Below, one piece after another: positions 51,700 to 59,943 of a stretch of 64,000 bases of DNA (the first letter of the stretch is position 1; each line of letters begins with the position of its first letter). The notes beneath the pieces were generated by a model, which was not told the DNA's origin, did no database searches, and saw only the letters and a list, made by a program, of their open reading frames with translations. The stretch lies in contig OY760067.1 of NCBI GenBank assembly GCA_963662985.1, forward strand, positions 1,178,001 to 1,242,000, written 5' to 3'. The DNA is from G963662985 sp963662985 (GTDB lineage Bacteria; Chloroflexota; Anaerolineae; Anaerolineales; UBA11579). Position numbers and translations under genes: made by a program.

Positions 51700-52379
51700 G
51701 ACGGGAGGGTAGGGCCAGAATGTAAATAGATTGGTGCAGTCTTTTCAGGTGCAAATTCAACCATCACATTGTCACCTGCCTTCAAAAACAACGCATATCC
51801 TAGTTCTGCCAAATAAGCAGGATTACGTACATTACCAGCGGCTGTCGCCAACAACGCATTCTTATGTTTTCGCGCCAAAACCTTATTAATCTCCGCATTG
51901 CTTTCACCAGCGATTAAAGTTCGAGAAGTAATCTGTTCACTTAACTCAGCAGGTTCACCAATCTGATAGTCTTCGTCAGACACCCACTTCCCATCTTCAG
52001 CATGATAATATCGAAAAGCCACCCGTTTTCGTCCTGCTTGCAAAAAAGCCACTAATGGCAAATCTTGCACAGCTTGTGCTGCCGCCACCACATCCAAAGT
52101 AGGAACTGGAATCAAAGGCAAATTCATCGCCAAACACATTCCCTTTGCCACAGCCATTCCAATCCGCAAACCAGTGAAAGAACCCGGTCCTGCTGCCACC
52201 ACAATGCCTTTCAGATCTTCTTTGTTAGATCTTGTCTTCACAAACGCTTCTTCAATAGCAGCACTCAACTCTGTCGTATGATAACGACCTGCCTGCCAAT
52301 ATTTCAAAAAAAGAACTTCGTTGCCATCATACAGGCACAAGCCAATTTGTTTTGTTGATGTATCAATTGCCAAAAGCAT
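51696..52379 (-). CDS. tsaB: tRNA threonylcarbamoyladenosine biosynthesis protein TsaB
   Basis: A 227-residue ASKHA-fold protein with LAIDTSTKQIGLCLYDG, HTTELSAAIEEAF and VAAGPGSFTGLRIGMAVAKG. It is the non-catalytic partner of TsaD in the t6A pathway. The tsaD gene is not in the window. Cotranscribed with tsaE (3 bp upstream) and rimI. Confidence 0.92.
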   Translation of the reverse strand: MLLAIDTSTKQIGLCLYDGNEVLFLKYWQAGRYHTTELSAAIEEAFVKTRSNKEDLKGIVVAAGPGSFTGLRIGMAVAKGMCLAMNLPLIPVPTLDVVAAAQAVQDLPLVAFLQAGRKRVAFRYYHAEDGKWVSDEDYQIGEPAELSEQITSRTLIAGESNAEINKVLARKHKNALLATAAGNVRNPAYLAELGYALFLKAGDNVMVEFAPEKTAPIYLHSGPTLPS

Positions 52380-52382
52380 AAT

Positions 52383-52877
52383 CTACGCTCCAAATAGTTT
52401 TGTCTTCAACTCATGAGTCAATTCTTTGGCTCGTTCCCCCTCAGGTGTGATCGTCAAAGATCGCTGATCTTCATCCAAATGCGCCATATGAATCACCAAA
52501 CGGTTCTCTGGCAACGCTTCAGAAATATTTCCTGCCCATTCCACCAACATCGGACCATTCTCTAACAAGTAATCAAGGTCCAACATCTCCGCCTCTTCTG
52601 CATTCTGCAAGCGATATGCATCCAAATGTGCCATCTCCATCCCATCTTGTCGTCGATACACATTAATCAACACAAACGTCGGGCTAGAAACAGGGTCCAC
52701 AGCACGCCACCCCTTAGCAACCCCCTGCACAAAAGTGGTCTTGCCAGCACCCAAGTCACCTTCCAAACACACCACATCCCCCGGCATCAACATCGTACCC
52801 AAACGAAAGCCAATCCGGCGTGTTTGCTCAGCACTGCGGCTAATAAAATCAAGAGTATTTTCATCTAAAATAGGCAT
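52383..52877 (-). CDS. tsaE: tRNA threonylcarbamoyladenosine biosynthesis ATPase TsaE
   Basis: A 164-residue P-loop ATPase: CLEGDLGAGKTTFVQGVAKG (Walker A), DPVSSPTFVLINVY and HLDAYRL with the conserved LEVEW-like MLVEWAGN segment. It powers the TsaBDE complex. First gene of the operon. A TATAAT lies 10 nt before the ATG on the minus strand, so the leader would be only about 4 nt. Confidence 0.92.
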   Translation of the reverse strand: MPILDENTLDFISRSAEQTRRIGFRLGTMLMPGDVVCLEGDLGAGKTTFVQGVAKGWRAVDPVSSPTFVLINVYRRQDGMEMAHLDAYRLQNAEEAEMLDLDYLLENGPMLVEWAGNISEALPENRLVIHMAHLDEDQRSLTITPEGERAKELTHELKTKLFGA

Positions 52878-53050
52878 AAGTAAATAAATTATAGTTTACG
52901 CACCTTTCCAGAGCAAGCACTTCCACCTCAAATTAAAAATCCATCTCTTCATTTCATACCTTTATCCGGTTTCTTGTAAAATCATCTTGAACGTTGTATA
53001 CTTTTCAATGAGATTAAAAGAATATCAGAAGAACTAGAAGGGCTAATAGT

Positions 53051-54175
53051 ATGAAGGTTACCGTTTTGCAAGAAAACTTAGCACACGGACTGAACGTTGT
53101 TTCTCGCGCAGTATCCCCCAGATCAACTCTCCCAGTCCTATCAAACATTCTCATTGCCACAGATGATGGTCGTCTCCGTCTCTCCGCAACCAACCTCGAA
53201 ATGAGCATCACATGTTGGATCGGCGCTAAGATAGAAGAAAACGGTGCAACCACAGTCCCTTCACGCACCTTCAGCGATTTCATCAGCACTCTCCCCAACG
53301 AACAAATTGAAATCTCCTTAGATCATGAAGCACTTAATCTCAATATTCATAGTGCCTCATCCGATACCGACCTTCGCTGCATTGATGCCGAAGAATTTCC
53401 TCCCATCTCTGTCTTGGATATGAAAAACGGTCTCGAATTTGAAGCATCCGAATTCAAAGAAATGGTACGCCAAGTCGCCTTCTCTGCTTCTTCAGATGAA
53501 GCGCGTCCCGTCCTCACCGGCGTCTACATGAAAACCGAAGGTAATCAACTTTCCTTAGCCTCTGCTGACGGCTTCCGTCTCTCCCTAAGAAAGACCAGTG
53601 CCACAGGCAATGCCGATCCCGTCGATGCCATCATCCCCGTCCGCGCCCTCAACGAACTAGCCCGCATCGCTTCAGATAAAATCTCAATGATGATCCGCAA
53701 AGATCGCGGTCAAGTCATCTTCCAAACCGGCAACATCGAGCTCACTTCCCAACTCATTGAAGGTCTCTACCCAGACTTCAATCAAATCATCCCCACCAGC
53801 CACCAAACCCGCACCGTCCTCTCCACAGAAATGTTCCTCAAAGCCTGCAAACAAGCTGAAATTTTTGCACGCGATGGGTCCCACATTGCCCGCTTCAACA
53901 TTCAACCCAATCCGCAACAAGGCCCTGGAACAATGGAAATCTCTGCAAGTTCAGAAGAAACGGGTAAAAATGAAACCACCGTTGAAGCTACAGTAGAAGG
54001 AGATTCCCTCACCATTGCCTTCAACGTCAAATTTATGCGTGAAGCCTTAGATGCCGTCAACTCCCCCAACGTAGCCATTGAAACCACCGTTCCCAACGCT
54101 CCCGCCCTCATCCGTCAACTTGGCGACGAACGTTTCATCCACGTTATCATGCCCATGCACATTGGCAATATATAA
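53051..54175 (+). CDS. dnaN: DNA polymerase III sliding clamp, beta subunit
   Basis: A 374-residue clamp with three repeats of the beta fold: MKVTVLQENLAHGLNVVSRAVSPRSTLPVLSNIL, the GVYMKTEGNQLSLASADGFRLS region, and C-terminal MREALDAVNSPNVAIE, ending VIMPMHIGNI in place of the usual PMRL. It holds the polymerase on DNA. GAAGGG is the SD. It is not next to dnaA or recF. It is divergent from tsaE and followed by a terminator. Confidence 0.95.
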   Translation: MKVTVLQENLAHGLNVVSRAVSPRSTLPVLSNILIATDDGRLRLSATNLEMSITCWIGAKIEENGATTVPSRTFSDFISTLPNEQIEISLDHEALNLNIHSASSDTDLRCIDAEEFPPISVLDMKNGLEFEASEFKEMVRQVAFSASSDEARPVLTGVYMKTEGNQLSLASADGFRLSLRKTSATGNADPVDAIIPVRALNELARIASDKISMMIRKDRGQVIFQTGNIELTSQLIEGLYPDFNQIIPTSHQTRTVLSTEMFLKACKQAEIFARDGSHIARFNIQPNPQQGPGTMEISASSEETGKNETTVEATVEGDSLTIAFNVKFMREALDAVNSPNVAIETTVPNAPALIRQLGDERFIHVIMPMHIGNI

Positions 54176-54260
54176 AACGTATAAAAAGAAGTAGTGTAAA
54201 ATCATTAATCATTAAAATTTTTCATTTCAACCAATATCACAGCCAAATAAGTTAAAATAA

Positions 54261-54292
54261 AATTCAGATAATTAAGTATCTGAATTTTTTAT
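54261..54292 (+). terminator. Terminator of dnaN
   Basis: AATTCAGATA, 6-nt loop, TATCTGAATT followed by TTTT, 85 bp after the dnaN stop. Confidence 0.85.
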
Positions 54293-54316
54293 ACCATCCA
54301 CAAAATCGAGGAACTA

Positions 54317-56650
54317 ATGACGCTTCCACGCTCTTCAATAGACCCAACTTATCGGATTTACATCGCTCTCATTCAATACCCTATTCTCAAATCCAAAATT
54401 CGAGCTGCCATGCGTCGCGAGCTCTTCTCTCGTGGCATCATCTCCCCACATGAATTTGAAGAAATGGTCCTCGAACAAGCTCTCCAATCACAAGAAAGAG
54501 AAGGCATTCAAGATCCATATACAGAAGAAGATTCTTACCGTTGGGAACTCCGCCTTCATAATATTCGTGGACACCTCACCGATCTCTTTTTTGCCAACAA
54601 TCTCTCCTATGAACTTTTTGAAGAAATTGTCGCCAAAATACTCAAACCCCGTGGAGTGCGAGTAGAAGACAATTCTTCAATCGAGCTCCTCAATCCTGAA
54701 ATGATGCCACAAGAAATGCTCTTTGAACAAGCCAACCTCATCAAAGATATGCCCAAAGAGGTCTATCGCCAATATCGTCCTCGTCTCCAAGAGATCAAAG
54801 TCATCCTCATGCGCAACATCATCTCTGATCAACTTGCCTATCTCAACATCGCCAAAGAGTGGATCAAATTAGAAGACCTAATCACCATCAACGATCACCG
54901 CATCGGTTCCGGTCGCATTGGTGGCAAATCTGCCGGCATGATTCTCGCCCAACGTATTCTATTAGAATACGGCGACCAAGATATCATCGATCATCTCACC
55001 ATTCCCGAATCCTACTATCTTGCCTCAGATGTTATCTACGCCTTTATGACCCACAACAATCTCATCAAATGGAGTGGTCAAAAATATAAAACAGATGAAG
55101 AAATTCGCAATGACTACCCACAGATTCTCAAAGAATTTATGGCAGGCGAATTTCCACCTAACATCATCGAAGAACTAAAAGAACTCATCCAAACTCATCA
55201 CAAAACTCCCCTCATCGTCCGTTCTTCCAGCCTCTTAGAAGATAATTTTGGCATGTCTTTTGCCGGAAAATATGACAGCTTCTTCCTCCCTAACCAAGGT
55301 ACCTTAGAAGAAAATCTCTCCGAAATTCAACTTGCCATTGCCAAGGTCTACGCCAGTGCTCTCAATCCAGATGCCTTGCTTTATCGCCAATCCAAAAGAC
55401 TTCAAGAATATGACGAACGTATCGCTGTTCTCATTCAACCCGTCTCCGGTAAACCTCACAAAAACTTCTTCTTTCCGCATGGGGCGGGAGTCGCCTTCAG
55501 TCGCAACCTCTTCCGCTGGTCACCCGTCATCAACAAAAAAGAAGGTTTTGTCCGTTTAGTCTGGGGTCTCGGTACCCGAGCCGTCGATCGCGTTGGCAAT
55601 GATTATCCTCGTTTAGTCGCCCTCAGTCATCCCCTGCTTCACACCCACGCCGACCCAAAGAACATTGTCAATTATTCCCAGCATTTTATTGACGCCATCG
55701 ACTTAGATCAAAACAAACTCGTCTCCATCCCAGTCGAACAAGTCGTCGATCAAAAACTCCCCTACCTCCGCTACGTCGCCCAAACTTATCAAAATGGCTA
55801 TCTTTCCTCCATCCGCTCTTCCATTGAAGATGAAAATGCCCAAATCGTCATCACCTTTGATGATCTCCTCAAGCGCACCACATTCGCAGATCGTATGAAG
55901 CGCATCCTTCACATCCTCGAAACTTCCTACCAACGCCCCGTCGATCTTGAATTCACCCTTGAAATTGAAAACCCCCATTCTCTCGAACCAGAGGTCAACA
56001 TCACCCTTCTCCAATGCCGCCCCCAAAGTGAGCTCATCGAACTCAAAACCAAACTTCCAGAAGATCTCGAATCCAAAGACATTCTCTTCAAAACGCACGG
56101 TGTGGTTCCTGAAGGGCTTGTTGAAAACATCGACTATCTCGTCTATGTCTCCCCCAAACATTACTACGCCCTCCCCAACCAAGAAGATCGTTTTGAATTA
56201 GGACGCATCATCAGTAAAGTCAACAAAAAGTTAAAATTAGAAAATTTCATCTGCATTGGTCCCGGACGTTGGGGCACGGTCAACACCGATCTAGGTGTCC
56301 GCATCGGCTATTCAGACATTCACCACACCCGCGCACTCATTGAAGTTTCCGGAAAAGGCCTTGGCTGCACACCCGAACCATCCTTCGGCACCCACTTCTT
56401 CCAAGATCTCATCGAAGCCCAAATCTACCCCCTCGCCATCAACCTTGATGATTCCAAAACCATCTATCAAGAATCATTCCTAGAGAACACCCCCAATCAA
56501 CTACAAGAGATTATCCCTGACCTTGTCAAATACGAAAAAGTGCTCCGCATCATCAAAATTGACGACATTCAGAAAGACCATCGCCTCAACCTCGTCATGA
56601 ATGATGCCAAAGGTGTTGCCATCGCCTATTTGACACCCTCAGAGAAATAA
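54317..56650 (+). CDS. PEP/pyruvate-binding (PPDK N-terminal-like) protein without phospho-histidine domain
   Basis: A 777-residue protein. After about 190 residues unlike anything I recognise comes GRIGGKSAGMILAQRIL, the glycine-rich start of the PPDK/PEP-synthase ATP-grasp domain, then LIVRSSSLLEDNFGMSFAGKYDSFF, ERIAVLIQPVSG, WGLGTRAVDRVGNDYPR and LECRPQ-like ITLLQCRPQSE, which closes the nucleotide site. The swivelling His domain and the PEP-binding barrel that follow in PPDK are missing; instead there is a further C-terminal region of about 180 residues. It probably uses ATP to phosphorylate something, but the partner is unknown. Followed by a kinase gene at 24 bp. Confidence 0.75.
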   Translation: MTLPRSSIDPTYRIYIALIQYPILKSKIRAAMRRELFSRGIISPHEFEEMVLEQALQSQEREGIQDPYTEEDSYRWELRLHNIRGHLTDLFFANNLSYELFEEIVAKILKPRGVRVEDNSSIELLNPEMMPQEMLFEQANLIKDMPKEVYRQYRPRLQEIKVILMRNIISDQLAYLNIAKEWIKLEDLITINDHRIGSGRIGGKSAGMILAQRILLEYGDQDIIDHLTIPESYYLASDVIYAFMTHNNLIKWSGQKYKTDEEIRNDYPQILKEFMAGEFPPNIIEELKELIQTHHKTPLIVRSSSLLEDNFGMSFAGKYDSFFLPNQGTLEENLSEIQLAIAKVYASALNPDALLYRQSKRLQEYDERIAVLIQPVSGKPHKNFFFPHGAGVAFSRNLFRWSPVINKKEGFVRLVWGLGTRAVDRVGNDYPRLVALSHPLLHTHADPKNIVNYSQHFIDAIDLDQNKLVSIPVEQVVDQKLPYLRYVAQTYQNGYLSSIRSSIEDENAQIVITFDDLLKRTTFADRMKRILHILETSYQRPVDLEFTLEIENPHSLEPEVNITLLQCRPQSELIELKTKLPEDLESKDILFKTHGVVPEGLVENIDYLVYVSPKHYYALPNQEDRFELGRIISKVNKKLKLENFICIGPGRWGTVNTDLGVRIGYSDIHHTRALIEVSGKGLGCTPEPSFGTHFFQDLIEAQIYPLAINLDDSKTIYQESFLENTPNQLQEIIPDLVKYEKVLRIIKIDDIQKDHRLNLVMNDAKGVAIAYLTPSEK

Positions 56651-56674
56651 ACCACCAAACGGAGTTACGAGATT

Positions 56675-57319
56675 ATGAAAAAGAAATACATCGCCATCGC
56701 TGGAAACATCGGAGTTGGCAAATCAACCCTCGTCGCAGGGCTTTGCAAACACCTAGAATGGGAACCTTATTACGAACCTGTCACCGAAAACCCATACCTC
56801 AAAGATTTTTATCAAGACATGAAAAAATGGGCATTCAACTCCCAGTTATACTTCCTCACCAACCGTCTTCGCTCTCACCTAGACCTCCTCAACTACCCTG
56901 AGTCCGTCATTCAAGATCGCACCATCTATGAAGATGCCGAGATATTTGCCAAAAACCTATACGTCCAAGGCAATATGTCCGAACGAGACTATAAATCCTA
57001 TCAAGATATCTACCTTCTCCTCACAGATCTTCTCGCACCCCCCGATCTCATCATTTATCTCAAAGCTTCTGTAGACACTCTTCAAAAGCGCATCGCCCTC
57101 CGTGGTCGCGATTTTGAAAGCAAAATTGCCCCTGAATATCTGCAAAACCTCAATGTCCTTTATGATGACTTCATCGACAACTTCAACCTCTGTCCCGTCC
57201 TCACCATCCCTGCCGACAACATCGACTTCGTCAAATACCCCGACCAAATGTTACTCATCACAGAAGCCATCAAAAAGAAACTCAGCGGAAAAGAAACTCT
57301 TCAATTTCCCCCAAAATAG
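56675..57319 (+). CDS. Deoxynucleoside kinase
   Basis: A 214-residue P-loop kinase: YIAIAGNIGVGKSTLVAGL (Walker A), YEPVTENPYLKDFYQD, LTNRL, and VIQDRTIYEDAEIF (DRS-like motif), with KRIALRGRDFE as lid. This matches bacterial deoxyadenosine/deoxyguanosine kinases of the salvage pathway. GGAG lies ahead of the ATG. Probably cotranscribed with the PEP-binding protein gene. Base specificity cannot be set. Confidence 0.9.
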   Translation: MKKKYIAIAGNIGVGKSTLVAGLCKHLEWEPYYEPVTENPYLKDFYQDMKKWAFNSQLYFLTNRLRSHLDLLNYPESVIQDRTIYEDAEIFAKNLYVQGNMSERDYKSYQDIYLLLTDLLAPPDLIIYLKASVDTLQKRIALRGRDFESKIAPEYLQNLNVLYDDFIDNFNLCPVLTIPADNIDFVKYPDQMLLITEAIKKKLSGKETLQFPPK

Positions 57320-57326
57320 ACCAATC

Positions 57327-57356
57327 AAAAAGGCGATCTAATTAGATCGCCTTTTC
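57327..57356. terminator. Bidirectional terminator between kinase and spoVS genes
   Basis: Perfect palindrome AAAAGGCGATCT / AGATCGCCTTTT with an AATT loop, between convergent genes. Confidence 0.92.
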
Positions 57357-57376
57357 TCAACATAACACTCAATCTT

Positions 57377-57691
57377 TTATTCAGCCAATCGTTCACCAAA
57401 TTTCGCCAAATAAATTTCATTTATTTTAGGATTTCGTTCTTCCACAACAATCTTAATTGCTGTGCGAACTTTTCCATCGATATCTACCTCAGAAAATTCA
57501 GGTGTGAACACAATATCATACCCATCTTCAAGTAAATACCCTTTGGCTAGCACCATCGCTTTGATTGATTGATTAACTGCTCCAGCACCAATCGCTTGAA
57601 TTTCAGCCACGCCAAAGTCACGGAAAACACCCGCAATCGCTCCTGCTACTGCAGAAGTACGTGAATTACCAGAAACTTTTATAACATCCAT
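57377..57691 (-). CDS. spoVS: SpoVS-like protein, copy 1
   Basis: A 104-residue Alba-like SpoVS protein: IKVSGNSRTSAVAGAIAGVFR, AIGAGAVNQSIKAMVLAKGYL. In Bacillus SpoVS affects sporulation and cell division, but many non-sporulating bacteria have it, so the role here is open. The C-terminal tail (KINEIYLAKFGERLAE) is 13 residues longer than in the neighbour. Strong SD AGGAGAGGAG. No sporulation genes are in the window. Confidence 0.9.
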   Translation of the reverse strand: MDVIKVSGNSRTSAVAGAIAGVFRDFGVAEIQAIGAGAVNQSIKAMVLAKGYLLEDGYDIVFTPEFSEVDIDGKVRTAIKIVVEERNPKINEIYLAKFGERLAE

Positions 57692-57735
57692 ATTGTTACT
57701 CCTCTCCTAAGTTTCTTCCTATGTTGGTTAATGCT

Positions 57736-57760
57736 AAAAATAGCAATTTTAGTTGCTATC
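57736..57760 (-). terminator. Terminator between the two spoVS genes
   Basis: ATAGCAA, 6-nt loop, TTGCTAT then TTTTTAG on the minus strand, 48 bp after the stop of spoVS copy 2. The genes are thus probably separate transcripts. Confidence 0.6.
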
Positions 57761-57807
57761 AAATAATAGTAAGCCTTTTTCTCCTCTTACTTACTGATTA
57801 TTTATTT

Positions 57808-58080
57808 TTAAGAGTTTGGGTTTCGTTCCTCAATGATAAATTGCACAGCAGTGCGTTCGTTATCATTGATCACTACTTCTGTAAATGATGGGATAAAAAT
57901 AATATCATATCCATCTTCAGCCAAATAATTTTTGGCCAAAACTAAAGCTTTTACTGCTTGATTAACAGCACCAGCACCTATTGCTTGAATTTCGACAGTC
58001 TTATTGTCTCGAAACACGCCAGCTATTGCACCCGCCACTGCGGAGGTTCGAGAGTTTCCAGATACTTTTATGATGTTCAT
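57808..58080 (-). CDS. spoVS: SpoVS-like protein, copy 2
   Basis: A 90-residue paralog of the gene at 57.4 kb. The same core IKVSGNSRTSAVAGAIAGVFR and QAIGAGAVNQAVKALVLAKNYL are seen, with changes in the beta strands between. The start is the ATG at 58080 after TAGGAG; the preceding codon is TTG. Tandem paralogs with a terminator between suggest differential use. Confidence 0.9.
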   Translation of the reverse strand: MNIIKVSGNSRTSAVAGAIAGVFRDNKTVEIQAIGAGAVNQAVKALVLAKNYLAEDGYDIIFIPSFTEVVINDNERTAVQFIIEERNPNS

Positions 58081-58197
58081 CAATGAACTCCTACTATAAA
58101 ATATTGAATCTAAATTGTTATCTTAGGTACATGATATAGTATTTTTTAAACAAATACAAGTTTATTTGACGCGTCACTTCCCCAAAATATACCCTTA

Positions 58198-58602
58198 TTA
58201 TAGGTGATTTTCGTTCTCTTCACCAGAATTAATCGCATCTATGTCCAAAATATTTTCAGAAAGTTGCGCATGTTCCACATCAGTCGCCACTTCATTGATC
58301 ACCACATCTTCAGCATGGCCCATTTTTTTGTTATACAAATTCAATCGATGTTCTTCCACCACATCCTCTGGGCACAATTCCAAAAACGCATAGATCCCCA
58401 CGCTCATCACCACCACATCGTCCACAAAGGGGATCGGTTCTGGCACAAAGAAATAAATCAACGTCCCCAATGGAATCAACTTAGTCCAAAATGGCACCCG
58501 CTTATCCCCTAACAATTTAATTAACAATCGGATCTCTGTTCCCAAAGATTTAAAAAATGATGGATTGTCTGCTAGCTTTTTAAATCGATCATGATCTGCC
58601 AT
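58198..58602 (-). CDS. DUF1232 (YkvA-like) small membrane protein
   Basis: A 134-residue protein with LLGDKRVPFWTKLIPLGTLIYFFVPEPIPFVDDVVVMSVG, the DUF1232 core (one or two membrane-active helices around a PxxD-like turn PFVDD). The C-terminus is acidic. Function of the family is not established. SD AAAGGAG precedes the ATG. Confidence 0.8.
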   Translation of the reverse strand: MADHDRFKKLADNPSFFKSLGTEIRLLIKLLGDKRVPFWTKLIPLGTLIYFFVPEPIPFVDDVVVMSVGIYAFLELCPEDVVEEHRLNLYNKKMGHAEDVVINEVATDVEHAQLSENILDIDAINSGEENENHL

Positions 58603-58795
58603 AATTACATACTCCTTTATATTCGTACATTAATATACGAAGTTCTAGAACTTATGTTTCTATCATAACAGAAAACTCTTTATCACATCTTAAAATCACC
58701 TCAATATTCTAATCTTGTCTCAAGAAACAATCTTTCTAACAACTGCGTCTAAAACTTTGATAAAATTCAAAAAAACAAACGAAAGAGAAAAAAAC

Positions 58796-59515
58796 ATGCA
58801 AAAGCATCCCGATCCCAAAAATGTACTCGTTATCACCGCACATCCTGATGACCCCGATTTCGGCGCAGCCGGCACCGTCGCAAAATGGACCCGACAAGGC
58901 GTCAACGTAGAATACCTCATCGTCACCGATGGTAGCAAAGGTAGCGAAGATCCACACATGACCTCCGAACGTCTTTCCGCCATCCGTAAAGAAGAACAAA
59001 ACAGTGCCGCCAAACTTGCCGGCGTCAGCAAAGTACATTACTTAGACTTTCCCGACGGCATGATCTTCAACACTCCCGAACTTCGCGAACGCATTGTCTT
59101 CTACATCCGCAAACTTCGCCCCGATCTTGTCATCACCCACGATCCCCTCAACTTCATCATGAACAACGAACGCATTAACCATCCTGACCACCGCAAAGTT
59201 GGCGAAACCACCCTAGATTGCATCTTCCCCCTTAGCCGTGATCGCCTCACCTTCCCAGAACACGAAACTCAAGGTCTCGAACCCCACAAAGTGCTCGATA
59301 TTCTCCTTCTCTTTACCACCGAGCCCAACTACTTCAGTGACATCAGCGACACTCTCGAAACCAAATTCCAAGCCCTCAGTGAACACAAATCCCAAATCGC
59401 AGATATGGACTACATTCGCGACCGCTTCACCGAATACTCAAAACTCAATGCACAACTAAGTGGAGAAGACATCACCTATGCTGAAGCCTTCCGCTGGATT
59501 CAAATGGCTTACTAA
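58796..59515 (+). CDS. PIG-L/LmbE-family deacetylase
   Basis: A 239-residue Zn-dependent N-deacetylase: VITAHPDDPDFGAAGTVAKW holds the His-Asp-Asp metal site and NHPDHRKVGE the second His. Related enzymes deacetylate GlcNAc-type sugars, for example in mycothiol and bacillithiol synthesis. I chose the ATG at 58796 with GAAAGAG ahead; the open frame begins 81 nt earlier in the promoter. No thiol-synthesis partner genes are adjacent, so the substrate is unknown. Confidence 0.88.
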   Translation: MQKHPDPKNVLVITAHPDDPDFGAAGTVAKWTRQGVNVEYLIVTDGSKGSEDPHMTSERLSAIRKEEQNSAAKLAGVSKVHYLDFPDGMIFNTPELRERIVFYIRKLRPDLVITHDPLNFIMNNERINHPDHRKVGETTLDCIFPLSRDRLTFPEHETQGLEPHKVLDILLLFTTEPNYFSDISDTLETKFQALSEHKSQIADMDYIRDRFTEYSKLNAQLSGEDITYAEAFRWIQMAY

Positions 59516-59562
59516 GCTAATTAACGTGAATCCTCCAATCATATAACGAAAACACTTACGAA

Positions 59563-59592
59563 TAGCGGGACTGATGTTATAATCCCGCTATG
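59563..59592 (+). promoter_or_regulatory. Leaderless gatC promoter inside an inverted repeat
   Basis: Extended -10 TGTTATAAT (59575-59583), six bases, then the ATG at 59590. The -10 is bracketed by the perfect 8-bp inverted repeat TAGCGGGA (59563-59570) / TCCCGCTA (59583-59590), so a protein binding the repeat would cover the promoter. No SD is present. Confidence 0.65.
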
Positions 59593-59943
59593 AAACTTTC
59601 CAGAGAAGAAGTCCTTCAAATTGCGTCTCTTGCCCGTTTAGAACTAACCGAAGAAGAGATCCAAAACTACGGCGATCAACTTTCAGATATCCTTGCTCAT
59701 TTTGAATCCCTACAAAGTGTAGACACCTCCACAGCCACCGAAACTTCTTCCACGCTCAAAGAGCAGCTTCCCTTTAGAGAAGATCAACCCACCCCCTTCC
59801 CTGCCATCCAAAACATCCTAAGCAACGCCCACGAGATCATCGACAATCAATTTGTCGTCCCTGCCATCTTTGAGCCCCATCAAACCCTCGAAACAGACAA
59901 AAAACAAAATCCAACCACCGATTCTCAAGGGAGTGCATCATGA
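59590..59943 (+). CDS. gatC: Aspartyl/glutamyl-tRNA amidotransferase subunit C
   Basis: A 117-residue GatC: MKLSREEVLQIASLARLELTEEEI is the family N-terminus, and SDILAHFESLQSVDT and REDQPTP follow. About 20 C-terminal residues (ETDKKQNPTTDSQGSAS) exceed the usual length. It stabilises the GatCAB amidotransferase, which makes Gln-tRNA or Asn-tRNA from mischarged tRNA. Overlaps gatA by 4 nt. Confidence 0.92.
   Translation: MKLSREEVLQIASLARLELTEEEIQNYGDQLSDILAHFESLQSVDTSTATETSSTLKEQLPFREDQPTPFPAIQNILSNAHEIIDNQFVVPAIFEPHQTLETDKKQNPTTDSQGSAS

Noticed and set aside
52878..53050. Replication origin at the strand switch next to dnaN
   Set aside because: Coding direction turns outward here and dnaN is present, but there is no dnaA, no cluster of TTATCCACA boxes, and sampled lines keep the same C-over-G bias on both sides.
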